A stretch of 64,000 bases of DNA, taken from contig VYDH01000030.1 of assembly GCA_009843525.1 (NCBI GenBank), positions 167,775 through 231,774 of the forward strand, written 5' to 3'. Below the pieces are notes generated by a model that saw only the letters and a program-made list of their open reading frames with translations, was not told the DNA's origin and made no database searches. A program made the position numbers and the translations under genes. Below are positions 25,151-33,805 of this stretch, piece after piece. This stretch comes from Acidimicrobiales bacterium. GTDB taxonomy: Bacteria; Actinomycetota; Acidimicrobiia; Acidimicrobiales; Poriferisodalaceae. Position 1 is the stretch's first letter. Each line of letters opens with the position of its first letter.

Positions 25151-26895
25151 TCCTGCCACACCATCGCGCTCGCCGGGGCGAGTAGATAGGTCCCGTTCGA
25201 CTGTCTCGACCCAGCGGGCGCTCGGGATTCGGCTACCCCGTCATAAGGATGGGGACACGCCGCCGACGAGTCATACAGCACGGTGGCGGCGGCCGGGATC
25301 TCCACTTCGTGGGAGTCCTCGCCGACGCTCGCAGCGACCCCGATGCGGCCCCGGCGGTACGAGATGACCGGTCCGCGACCGCTGTCGATCCATTCCACGG
25401 CGTCCTCGCCGTCAGCAGATCCATTCGACAGTACGGACCGCACCCGCTGCTGGGTGTCGAGCAGCGCCTGGTAGGCCCCCAGCCACGACCGCTCGTCGTT
25501 GGACTGCGCAGCGGCCGTCTCGCCCGAGGGACGCGCGGCAGAGCGCAGCCACGGCTCGGCGGCCGAGAAACCGTTGTGCGGACCGTCGCCCCAGGGCATC
25601 GGGGTGCGGCAGCCGTCTCGGCCGGCGTTCACGTCATCGTCTGGACCGACGGGATCCAGCTTGTCCTCAGCCGCGACCTCGCCGTCGACCAGCCCGAGCT
25701 CCTCGCCCTGGTACAGCACCAGGGTTCCGGGCAGGAACGCAGCGAGCACATTGAAGGCAAGCGTGCGGGCGGCACCCCAATGCTGCGAGGTCCCCGCGGC
25801 ACGGTCGGCATCCCACACTGACGCGAAGCGGGTCGGCGCCCGCGGCATGTCGTGGCTGCTCATCGCCCACACCAGGCGGTCGGCCAAGGCACTCGACGGG
25901 CCGCGCAGCGTCCTGCGGATCTCGCCGGGCTCCCACTCGATGTGCATCGGCGCGAACCAGTAGCCGCCGTGCATGCCGTCGGGCGGCAGCAGATCGTCCA
26001 TGCCCCGCGGATCGAGGTGGTACGTCTCCCCGTGCAGGAACGCCCCGTAGGAATCGCAGATCTTGCGCCAGCGCCGGAATACCTCCTGGCTCTCGGGCTG
26101 GAAGACGTCGTAGAGATGCTCGAAGCAATCCCACTGCTCCCAGCGGGATGCTCGGGGCGGGATGGGCAGGAGCTGCGGATTCGAGCGCAGACCAGCGTCC
26201 TTGACCAGGCCGCCGGCCACGTCGACCCGGAAGCCGGCGACACCGCGGTCCAGCCAGAACCGCAAGATCTCGTCCCACTCGTCGGCCACTGCTGGATTGC
26301 GCCAGTTCAGATCCGGCTGCGATGTCAGGAACAGGTGCAGGTAGTACTGGCCCGAAGTCGGCTCCAGCGTCCATGCCGGACCTCCGAAGTAACCCACCCA
26401 GTTGTTCGGCGGTCCGCCGTCGGGGGCAGGGTCGCGCCAGATGTAGTAGTCGCGGTAGCGGGCCCGCCCGGCTTCGCCGGCGTTGCCGAGTGCGGCCTGG
26501 AACCATCGGTGAGCGCTGCTCGTGTGGTTGGGCACCAAGTCGGTCACGACGCGGATGCCGCGATCGGCGGCGTCGGCCACCAACGCGTCGAATGCGGCCA
26601 GATCGCCGAACAGCGGGTCGACATCGCAGTAATCAGCGACGTCGTAACCCCAGTCGTGTCCGGGCGTGGGATAGAAGGGCGTCACCCAGATGAAGTCGAC
26701 CCCGAGGTCGCTCAGGTAACCGAGCTTGGACCGGATGCCGGCCAAGTCGCCGACGCCGTCGCCGTTCGAGTCGGCGAAGGATCGCAGATACACCTGGTAG
26801 CCGACAGAGTCGGTCCACCATGGCAAAGACAATTGGGGCGAAGACGGGCGGCGGTCCGATGTCGGGCTGTCAGGCGTCACGCCGTCTCCAGTCAT
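25147..26895 (-). CDS. Glycoside hydrolase family 13 (alpha-glucosidase-like)
   Basis: A 582-residue GH13 enzyme resembling oligo-1,6- and alpha-glucosidases. All three carboxylates are visible: nucleophile Asp225 in GFRVDVAGG, acid/base Glu290 in LHGETYH, and Asp349 in SSHDMPR. The calcium/entrance motif DSNGDGVGDLAG is at 42-53 and DLVPNHTS at 119-126. No signal peptide is present, so it acts in the cytoplasm on imported glycosides. The ATG at 26895 is used because upstream in-frame codons fall in tandem repeat DNA. It is translationally coupled to the LacI-type repressor. Confidence 0.92.
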   Translation of the reverse strand: MTGDGVTPDSPTSDRRPSSPQLSLPWWTDSVGYQVYLRSFADSNGDGVGDLAGIRSKLGYLSDLGVDFIWVTPFYPTPGHDWGYDVADYCDVDPLFGDLAAFDALVADAADRGIRVVTDLVPNHTSSAHRWFQAALGNAGEAGRARYRDYYIWRDPAPDGGPPNNWVGYFGGPAWTLEPTSGQYYLHLFLTSQPDLNWRNPAVADEWDEILRFWLDRGVAGFRVDVAGGLVKDAGLRSNPQLLPIPPRASRWEQWDCFEHLYDVFQPESQEVFRRWRKICDSYGAFLHGETYHLDPRGMDDLLPPDGMHGGYWFAPMHIEWEPGEIRRTLRGPSSALADRLVWAMSSHDMPRAPTRFASVWDADRAAGTSQHWGAARTLAFNVLAAFLPGTLVLYQGEELGLVDGEVAAEDKLDPVGPDDDVNAGRDGCRTPMPWGDGPHNGFSAAEPWLRSAARPSGETAAAQSNDERSWLGAYQALLDTQQRVRSVLSNGSADGEDAVEWIDSGRGPVISYRRGRIGVAASVGEDSHEVEIPAAATVLYDSSAACPHPYDGVAESRAPAGSRQSNGTYLLAPASAMVWQE

Positions 26896-26951
26896 GTTCC
26901 GGGCAGCGCCACCACCTGCGGCAACGCGCCTGCGGTCAGTCTGCCCCGATT

Positions 26952-26967
26952 CTGCAACCGATTGCAG
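26952..26967. promoter_or_regulatory. LacI-family operator upstream of GH13-lacI
   Basis: CTGCAACCGATTGCAG has perfect 6-base arms (CTGCAA/TTGCAG) around a 4-base centre containing CG. It is 57 bases before the GH13 ATG. With the sites at 24068 and 15208 it defines the pattern YTGCAAnCGnTTGCAG. Confidence 0.72.
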
Positions 26968-26983
26968 GATCAGATCATGCGGC

Positions 26984-27073
26984 GGTCGGGCCATGCAACC
27001 CAAAGGTCGGGCCATGCAACCCAAAGACCGACCCGCCGAAGCGGGCCGGTCCTTGGTCTGTCAGTTTGGGTTG
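26984..27073. repeat. Tandem 21-bp repeats and nested inverted repeat, intergenic
   Basis: Two perfect 21-bp units (26984-27004 and 27005-27025) each contain GGGCCATGCAACCCAAA. They are followed by an 11-bp hairpin, GACCGACCCGC/GCGGGCCGGTC with loop CGAA and one mismatch (27026-27051), and an inverse copy TTTGGGTTG at 27065-27073, which could extend the hairpin to the second unit. The region lies upstream of the GH13 operator in a 383-base stretch without a gene (26896-27278). The remaining 205 bases up to 27278 show nothing recognisable except the promoter region of the PEBP gene. Confidence 0.65.
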
Positions 27074-27278
27074 TGTGATGTGCGGCTCGGAGTTCACACC
27101 CCGAGCTGTGAACACACGGCTTGTCTAGCGCAGCGCAACGAATAGTGTCAACTGTCCGAGCGCAGCCGCGCGGAAACGCTCTCCGCAGGTGCACAGGCCC
27201 CATCGTCGTGCACACGCTGCACCCATGATGATCGGCCCGCCATCATGAGACCGGTCAGCGAACAGAAAGGCGCCCGTC

Positions 27279-27815
27279 ATGCCACAACCTCCCAGCCCCT
27301 ATGACTTCCTTCCTGCAGTCGCGTCGTTCGAGGTGCGAAGCGACGACGTTGCCGAGGGGCGGATGCTCCCGATGCCGCAAGTCTCGGGCATCTTCGGCGC
27401 CGGCGGCGAGGACCGGTCCCCGCACCTGTCGTGGTCGGGCGCGCCCGAGGGAACCCAGAGCTACGCCGTGACCTGCTTCGATCCCGACGCGCCGACCGGC
27501 AGCGGTTTCTGGCACTGGGTGGTGTTCGACATTCCCGCCTCATGCGCCGAGCTCGCCTCAGGTGCCGGCGACGCCGAAGGCAGCGGGCTGCCCGACGGTG
27601 CCAAGCAGCTTCGCAACGACGCGGGACTGTCGGGCTACCTGGGCTCGGCGCCGCCGGCCGGCCACGGCCCGCACCGCTACATGTTCGCCGTGCACGCGCT
27701 GAGCGTTGCCTCGCTGCCGATCGACGAGAACGTCTCGCCGGCGATCTGCGGCTTCAACATGTTCGGCACCACGCTGGGCCGCGCCCTCCTCACGCCCATC
27801 TACGAACAGAGCTAG
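27279..27815 (+). CDS. YbhB/YbcL family Raf kinase inhibitor-like (PEBP) protein
   Basis: A 178-residue phosphatidylethanolamine-binding-protein fold. Family hallmarks are SPHLSWSGAPEGTQSYAVTCFDPDAPTGSGFWHWVVFDIP (split over about 47-87), with DPDAPTG and HWV lining the anion pocket, then GxxGYLGSAPPAGHGPHRYMFAVHAL with the P-P-G-H-x-H-R segment. No signal peptide, so cytoplasmic. The biochemical role in bacteria is undefined. It stands as a single gene between the GH13 promoter region and the coiled-coil gene at 27919. Confidence 0.93.
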   Translation: MPQPPSPYDFLPAVASFEVRSDDVAEGRMLPMPQVSGIFGAGGEDRSPHLSWSGAPEGTQSYAVTCFDPDAPTGSGFWHWVVFDIPASCAELASGAGDAEGSGLPDGAKQLRNDAGLSGYLGSAPPAGHGPHRYMFAVHALSVASLPIDENVSPAICGFNMFGTTLGRALLTPIYEQS

Positions 27816-27918
27816 CCATGGCGGCCGGAAGCGCCCACAGCGGCGTTCCGGCCCCACCGGCTCGAGCGAATGGCGTTGCGATGCGCCGCCTCGCTCGGAA
27901 TGACGACGTGGGGGAACC

Positions 27919-29718
27919 GTGCTTGAGGACGATCACGATCTGACCGACGATGATCTCGCTGCCCTCGAGGTCATCTACCGCGTCATGTGGGAGGACGAGG
28001 GCGCCGGGCTGCACAAGCACGTGGCCCGCAGCTTTCGAGCGTGGGCTCAGACGCAGCATCCGCATCTCGACGTGGCCGACGTCGAGGGCGACGGCGGCGA
28101 CGACGGCCAGATGGCGCGGGAGAACGGCAGCCGCGTCGACCTGACGCGGGCCACCAGGACGAACGGCGGTGTCACGACGACGACATTGGAGCTCACACAG
28201 CACGCCGCACTGGGCAGGTCGGTGGTCACGATCCGGGTTCTCAGCGGCAATGGCGAAGCCTGGGTTTGGGTGGATGTCGAGGCGCCTCATATCGCTGCGA
28301 CGCCGGGGAGCCTCGGTGCGGCCGACCCGGGGGTCCCCGCTGCGCCCGGTACCGACTCCGGGCAGTCGCGCTGGGCCCAGCTCCGCTCGACGGGAGCGGA
28401 GTCGCTGGTGTCCGAGTTGCTTGACACCGCCCACCGCCGGGGCGGGCGGCCTCACCTCGGCCGTGAACCGCTCACGACCTCGCCGGTTCCTGTCCGTGAT
28501 GCCGAGCACGCCAAGGCCATCCGCAATGCGGTCTTGTCGCCCGATCGACCGGTGCCGTACCTCGTGCTGGCGTGGGATCCCATCAACCCGAACACGGCAC
28601 TGGGCGACATGACCCGGCGAGCGCAGAGCGCGGCTTCGCAGGTCGCCGGCTTGGCTCGCGTCTTTGTCATGCCGCTGGAAACGCTGACACCGTTCCAGCG
28701 CCTCATCGGCGGCGAGATGGACCTCGAGCCCGGCGAGGCCCGGTTGTACCTGCCCGGTGAGCACGAGCCGCACCGGCACCGCACGCTCGCCAAGGAAGTG
28801 GTGCGTTCAAGCCCGCATCAAGCCGGCCGCTGGGCAAGCCAGCTCTTGAGCCTGGCCATGGTCGAACGCGAGCCGCCGACGCTCTTCAGCCAATCCCAAG
28901 CCGAGCTCGGCAGCCAACGCAGGGCACCCGAACTTGCCTCGGGCTCTGGCTTGCACGAGCGCATCGAGGCGCTCGAATCTGAGCGTGACGATCTGTGGGA
29001 AGCGTTGTTCGAGACGCGCGAGCAGCGACAGGCAGCCCGGGATCAGCGTGACGAGATGTCACAGCAGGTGCTCGACATGCAGGACGAGCTTGAGCTGGCG
29101 CAGCTCCGGACTGAAGAGCTCCAGGAGAAGCTCATCGACAAGGAGGACCAGATGGTGGAGATGCTGGTCCGAGTCGGCGAGGCCGGCACCCCGATGGTGA
29201 CCGACGCCGCGGGCAGGAAGTACCCGCCGGTGACCTCGGTGAGCCACGCGCTGCAGCTGGCACGGGCCAACCTCGTCCGGGTCGAGATCCCGCCCGAGGT
29301 CGACCAGCACGTCGCGGAGCTCGACAACTCGATCGAGGCGCGGTCATGGGCCCGCAGCGTCTTCGACGGGTTGCTCGCGCTGGAGGCCTACGCCCACTCA
29401 GGTGCCGAGTTCGGCGATTTCCGGGACTGGTGCAAGTCGAGCAAGCACCCGCGCAAGTGGTTCGCGAATTCGAAGAAGCTGGCGATGCGCGAATCCGAAG
29501 AGGTGATGAGGCGATCCGAGCTTCGGCGCCTGCGGGACATGCCGGTGTCGGCGCGCGTCAGCGACGCGGGCCACATCGTCATGGAGGCGCATCTCAAGCT
29601 CTCCAACGGCGGCCTGGCGCCGCGGCTCTATTTTCATGACGACACTGGCCGCATCACCGGCAAGGTGCATGTGGGCTATATCGGCCCGCACCTGCCCACC
29701 AAGCGCTTCAGGTCCTGA
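27919..29718 (+). CDS. Uncharacterised protein with central coiled coil
   Basis: A 599-residue protein of no recognised family. The GTG at 27919 follows GGGGGAACC. Residues 1-130 are acidic with a beta-rich section; 160-320 form a mixed alpha/beta region containing PVPYLVLAWDPINPNTALGD; about 345-425 is a long charged coiled coil; 440-599 ends in a compact domain with SWARSVFDGLLALEAYAHSG, a run reading WCKSSKHPRKWFANSKKLAM, and a beta-like tail. The C-terminal domain looks like a globular module of unknown role. It ends 7 bases from the convergent AlbA_2 gene of a likely defence cassette. Confidence 0.8.
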   Translation: MLEDDHDLTDDDLAALEVIYRVMWEDEGAGLHKHVARSFRAWAQTQHPHLDVADVEGDGGDDGQMARENGSRVDLTRATRTNGGVTTTTLELTQHAALGRSVVTIRVLSGNGEAWVWVDVEAPHIAATPGSLGAADPGVPAAPGTDSGQSRWAQLRSTGAESLVSELLDTAHRRGGRPHLGREPLTTSPVPVRDAEHAKAIRNAVLSPDRPVPYLVLAWDPINPNTALGDMTRRAQSAASQVAGLARVFVMPLETLTPFQRLIGGEMDLEPGEARLYLPGEHEPHRHRTLAKEVVRSSPHQAGRWASQLLSLAMVEREPPTLFSQSQAELGSQRRAPELASGSGLHERIEALESERDDLWEALFETREQRQAARDQRDEMSQQVLDMQDELELAQLRTEELQEKLIDKEDQMVEMLVRVGEAGTPMVTDAAGRKYPPVTSVSHALQLARANLVRVEIPPEVDQHVAELDNSIEARSWARSVFDGLLALEAYAHSGAEFGDFRDWCKSSKHPRKWFANSKKLAMRESEEVMRRSELRRLRDMPVSARVSDAGHIVMEAHLKLSNGGLAPRLYFHDDTGRITGKVHVGYIGPHLPTKRFRS

Positions 29719-29725
29719 CCGAGCC

Positions 29726-30913
29726 TCATTGGCTGGCGCCTCCGAGGCGGAACGTGACTCGGACAAACCTTGCGTCGGCATCATGATTGAGTTCAGGCTC
29801 GGATCCGTTGAATTCTCGCATTGCGGCGCGCATGAGCGGCCAACCGCGGGCGCGTTGTTCCATAAACCTCATCGTCAGCAGATAGTTGGCGATGGACTCG
29901 TTGCGGGAACGCGCTGACCCACCTGCTCGAACACTGTCGGGTGTCATGTGGTTTGGAAGTGAGCCCGGACTGGTCAGTTCGGCCCTGTCTTCGAAGACGT
30001 CTAGCTGAATCTTGGATCCGGTAATCGCGTAGTCGCGATGCGCGACTGCGTTGGTCAGGGCCTCCCGCAGTGCTTCGATCGGAAGCAGATAGCGGTCTGT
30101 ACGCAGCAGCCCGCTGTAGGTCTCGAAGCGTCCGAGCGTCTGGAACCAAGCGAGTGCGCGTGTCAACTGCTCATCGAGTCGCCCAGTGGCGCCGCTGACG
30201 ACGAGAGGTGATGCGGCGCGGTCGGCACCCGCGTATGCAGCGCATGCGATCCGGAAATTCGCCGTCTGGGGATAGCGCTGCGGCTCGGTGCCAAATGCCA
30301 GCACTCCATACAGTGTCGGTCGTAGCTGGCCGCCGACGTCAACTAGGACGCTTCGATTGCGCAAGTCGTCATCGGCGTGCGGTTGAGGTCCTTCTTCAGT
30401 TTCGATGTCGAGTTGTCGCAGATACGCACGGAAGGTGCCGAGATCAATGTCGCTGCTTGAAGCAGCTTCGATCGCTCGCTCCTCGGTGAGTATGTAGCCG
30501 AACAGGTTGTACAGATCCTGCAATTCTGAGGGTGAGGGCTCAACACTGCTGCGACCCCGGCGGACCCACACTCGCCCGTCGTAGCGCAACGGCTCATACC
30601 CACGCTGGCGAGGTACTTCAATCCAATGAACCCAGCCGTTGGGGTCATTGCGCCGACCGAGGCGTGCGCTGACGGGTGAACTGCAGCCGGTCTGAAGAAA
30701 CGAAGTCAACCGCTCCTGCAGTCCCTCGCTGTCTTCGGCGACGCCCATGATCTGTCGAGCATCACTGACCCCAAGCACGACGAGCCCGCCCATGGTGTTG
30801 GCGAACGCGCAGATCGTCTTGCCGATGTTTGATTTGTCCTTGAAGTTCGACTTGAACTCGGTGCGTTCATTCTCGCCCTTGGCGATGCGGTTGAGGACTT
30901 CTGTCCATTCCAT
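29726..30913 (-). CDS. AlbA_2 (Schlafen-like) domain and HATPase_c_4 protein
   Basis: A 395-residue protein. Residues 1-130 match the AlbA_2 putative nucleic-acid-binding domain: ERTEFKSNFKD, ICAFANTMGGLVVLGVSD and GRVWVRRGRSS. Residues 265-360 resemble the HATPase_c_4 region of RecG-like predicted regulators: ALREALTNAVAHRDYA, FEDRAELTSPGSLPNHMTPDSV, RNESIANYLLTMRFMEQRARGW. It starts 19 bases after the stop of the PHP-ATPase gene, so the two form an operon. The family is spread by transfer and is often found in defence or stress loci. Base composition is visibly lower in G+C than its neighbours. Confidence 0.88.
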   Translation of the reverse strand: MEWTEVLNRIAKGENERTEFKSNFKDKSNIGKTICAFANTMGGLVVLGVSDARQIMGVAEDSEGLQERLTSFLQTGCSSPVSARLGRRNDPNGWVHWIEVPRQRGYEPLRYDGRVWVRRGRSSVEPSPSELQDLYNLFGYILTEERAIEAASSSDIDLGTFRAYLRQLDIETEEGPQPHADDDLRNRSVLVDVGGQLRPTLYGVLAFGTEPQRYPQTANFRIACAAYAGADRAASPLVVSGATGRLDEQLTRALAWFQTLGRFETYSGLLRTDRYLLPIEALREALTNAVAHRDYAITGSKIQLDVFEDRAELTSPGSLPNHMTPDSVRAGGSARSRNESIANYLLTMRFMEQRARGWPLMRAAMREFNGSEPELNHDADARFVRVTFRLGGASQ

Positions 30914-30932
30914 GGCTGCCGTCCAGTGAATC

Positions 30933-33671
30933 TCAGAACCCGTACTTGATGCGGCGGAGGCGGAACGCCTCATCGCCTCCGTCCACGGTCTGGACGATCG
31001 CTTCACGCACCGTGGGGTCTTCGATGGCACCGGCGCATGCGATATAGCCGTGCTCGTCCGCAGCATCGAGTTGGATGACTTGGTCGGCGTCGCCGTTCAC
31101 GACGATGTTCGCGTTGTGGGTGGCCACTATTACTTGACGGCGACCCTTCAAGCGGTGGAGTGCGGGCAGCAGCGTTTCGAACAGAAAGCGATTGTCGAGT
31201 TCGTCCTCGGGTTGATCGATCACCAGCGGACGGCTGTCGCTCGTGGCCAGCAGCAGTGACAGCAGCAGATTTACCCTTTGACCGCCTGAGAGCTTGTCAA
31301 GCGGCCGATAGTTCTTGTCGGAGGTTCTGAACTCGAGCACATAGCGATCGGGGCAGCGGAGCGCTGCGAGTTCTCGGCGCCTAGCTGGCGTGATGCAGCC
31401 GGCGAAGGTCTGTTGAACGGCTCTACTCATGCCGACATCTCCCAAGCTTCCGTCGTCGAGTCGACGCAGCAACTCGTCGGGTGATGGTCGGGGAGAGCCC
31501 TTGCTGTCGTTCCACCATCGAGTGATTCCGCGTTGACTCAACCGTGAGATGAAGTCTTCTAGCGGTTCCGAACCTCCGTCATCGATGCGCCGCGCCGCGA
31601 AATGGCCACCAGATTGTTGTCCGACGCCGTCAAGTACCTTGTCGAAAGAACGCCTTTGCTCGTCACGGAGACTTCGTCTTGCCGCTAACTGTTGCTCAAA
31701 TGCAGCTTGGAGATTCTCCGACGTGGCGCGAACGCCGTCGAGATTCGATTGATAGCTGTCAAGTAGCGACACCTGTGCACTGAGTTCCTGAAATTCGCTG
31801 ATTCGCTCTCCGTCGAATCCGTGAGCAGCGAGTGCTCGGTCCACTTGCACGCGCAGCTCCTCGCGTCGCGTTTCCTCCTGATGGACACCCTCCGCTGCGG
31901 TGTGCTGAGCATCGACAAGTTTGTTGAGAACATTGCTTGCGGCCTCCGACGCGAGCTGCCATTGATCATCGAGTCGCTCGGCCGCCATTTCGCGTGCGGT
32001 GTCACTGTTGGGAAGGACCACAGAGTTCATCGCCGAGATGAGGTCATCAGCCCTCGCCACGATGTCGTCGAGGGTCTGAGTCAGATCTCGCCACGTTGCT
32101 GCGGAAGCAGCAGCATTGTTGAAGTCCTCGACCCCGGCGTCAGCGAAGGCGGTCAGCTCGTTCCGCGCATCCAGGATTTTCTTGAGCGCTTGCTCAGCTT
32201 CCACAAGCTGGTCGTCGAGTTCCGACAAGCGGCTCGCAATTCGGCCGAGTTCGCGATCGTACGTAAGCAAGTTGCCTTCGCGCCGGTCAATCTCGCCGGT
32301 CTCCGAAGCGTCTAGCCGGGCGAGGATATTCTGCACTGCCTCGGGGTCTTCAGTGAGACTCTTCAGTTCACCCTGCGTGTAGAATACAGCAGGCCACCGT
32401 TCTTGCGCCGATACAGTCGGTGCACGACCGGGGCAGTTGAGCTCAATCGATGGAGCTCCGACCAGAAATCGCTCTGCAGCGCGTTCCTTGACTTCTTGTC
32501 GTGCCCGCGCACTCTGTGGCAGCTGTGCACCGACATGTACGCGTAACCCGTCAAGAAGGGTGCTCTTGCCGGTCATGCTTCCGCCAATCACACAAGTCAG
32601 ATCGGGGCTGAATTCGAACTCAACCGGAGGTCTATCGGGTGTCGAATCGAAGAACGCCGCTTCTCCATTCACTGTTACCGACTTCAACCAGGGGCGCTCG
32701 TAACGCAGCGCATCCGGTGGTTGCGCTAGATCGCGAAATGAACCGTCGTCGTCCAACTCGTGCCCGATACGCGCCCGAGTCGTGTGAGCGATGAATGCTT
32801 GGCGTAGAGCCTCGATGGTCTTCTCGGCCATCTTCAACCAGACGTGCCGTTTGCCGATGTCTTCGAACGAGTCCGCGGCACTGCTGTGGAAAAGCGTCAA
32901 TCGATTTGCTCTTATGAAGTTGTTGACCCAAGGTTTGCCTTGGAGCGCTTCTGTCGGAAGTAAATTCTCGGGAAGTTCAAGAGCGGCAAGATCGTCGACG
33001 TCGAAGCCTTCCCGCTCGACATGTTCGCCCGGTGTCCCGAGAAGTCCGGTTTCGCTGAAGGCGTTCGGTGCTAGTGCCAAGAAGTCCCAGCTTCTGGCAC
33101 CGTCAGCGGTCTCGTCGTGGAGTCGATTCTCGCGGAGCAGGCCAAACGCCTCGTCGGCGCTGAGTTGTGCGGAGGCGACCTGTTCGCCGTTCCAAGGCTG
33201 CCGACCCTGCATCATCAGGTCGTATAGCTGCAGATACCGTTCGCGACCAACTTCAGGATCGAAGAGGAATATGAGATCGAGGTCGCCGCGTCCATCATTG
33301 AGCCTTGGCATAAAGCCTGGGAAGACGGCAAAGACCTGCTCGCGGTAGGGCCTGCCGTTGTCGTGGGACCCACGATTCCATTCCTCCACGATGTGCCAGG
33401 CAGCGCTCAGGCCGCCCGTGGTACCGAGACGTGGGCAAGTCGGTGTGATGCCGAGCACCTGCACGCCGTTTGCGACGGCAGCGTCGAGGAATTGTCGTGC
33501 ATACGAATCAAGTTGCTCGGGCGACGGCGACGCCACATCGATGTCGGCGGGCACTAGCACAGCGCCACTTGGTGCATCGTCGATGGTACGGATGTGCAAA
33601 TCCGCCTTGAACCATCGTGCGCCCGGAACATCGCGACGCCAGTTTTCTGCCTGTTGACGCACAAAGCCCAC
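30933..33671 (-). CDS. PHP-like domain fused to SMC-type ATPase (TrlF-like)
   Basis: About 912 residues. The N-terminus (20-260) resembles a PHP phosphoesterase barrel, WFKADLHIRT, but the second metal His of HxH is Arg. Walker A GGSMTGKST lies at about 363-371, a long coiled coil at about 500-700, signature LSGGQ near 794, Walker B LVIDQPEDELDN near 815-827 and a switch His in VATHNAN, i.e. an ABC/SMC-type ATPase split by a coiled coil as in TrlF-like proteins. The GTG at 33671 is supported by AGGAGGTGTGAAC upstream. Its low G+C and partner gene suggest horizontal acquisition. Confidence 0.85.
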   Translation of the reverse strand: MGFVRQQAENWRRDVPGARWFKADLHIRTIDDAPSGAVLVPADIDVASPSPEQLDSYARQFLDAAVANGVQVLGITPTCPRLGTTGGLSAAWHIVEEWNRGSHDNGRPYREQVFAVFPGFMPRLNDGRGDLDLIFLFDPEVGRERYLQLYDLMMQGRQPWNGEQVASAQLSADEAFGLLRENRLHDETADGARSWDFLALAPNAFSETGLLGTPGEHVEREGFDVDDLAALELPENLLPTEALQGKPWVNNFIRANRLTLFHSSAADSFEDIGKRHVWLKMAEKTIEALRQAFIAHTTRARIGHELDDDGSFRDLAQPPDALRYERPWLKSVTVNGEAAFFDSTPDRPPVEFEFSPDLTCVIGGSMTGKSTLLDGLRVHVGAQLPQSARARQEVKERAAERFLVGAPSIELNCPGRAPTVSAQERWPAVFYTQGELKSLTEDPEAVQNILARLDASETGEIDRREGNLLTYDRELGRIASRLSELDDQLVEAEQALKKILDARNELTAFADAGVEDFNNAAASAATWRDLTQTLDDIVARADDLISAMNSVVLPNSDTAREMAAERLDDQWQLASEAASNVLNKLVDAQHTAAEGVHQEETRREELRVQVDRALAAHGFDGERISEFQELSAQVSLLDSYQSNLDGVRATSENLQAAFEQQLAARRSLRDEQRRSFDKVLDGVGQQSGGHFAARRIDDGGSEPLEDFISRLSQRGITRWWNDSKGSPRPSPDELLRRLDDGSLGDVGMSRAVQQTFAGCITPARRRELAALRCPDRYVLEFRTSDKNYRPLDKLSGGQRVNLLLSLLLATSDSRPLVIDQPEDELDNRFLFETLLPALHRLKGRRQVIVATHNANIVVNGDADQVIQLDAADEHGYIACAGAIEDPTVREAIVQTVDGGDEAFRLRRIKYGF

Positions 33672-33805
33672 GTTCACACCTCCTGGCACGATCTGACTCG
33701 ATGTCCTGAGATGCGACGGTACAACCGTGGCGGGGCGCTGTGTTGCGGGATACGTACCGAAGCTGACCCGTCCACCCAGTCGCAGGTTTGACGACTGGTG
33801 TTCGC

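Noticed and set aside
25147..27024. GH13 start at 27024 adding 43 residues
   Set aside because: The extension is translated from tandem 21-bp repeats and the operator; GH13 sequence starts after the ATG at 26895.
33777..33799. CCAGTCG/CGACTGG hairpin after the selenoprotein gene as terminator
   Set aside because: Only 7 bp with a 9-base loop and no T-run; too weak to call.
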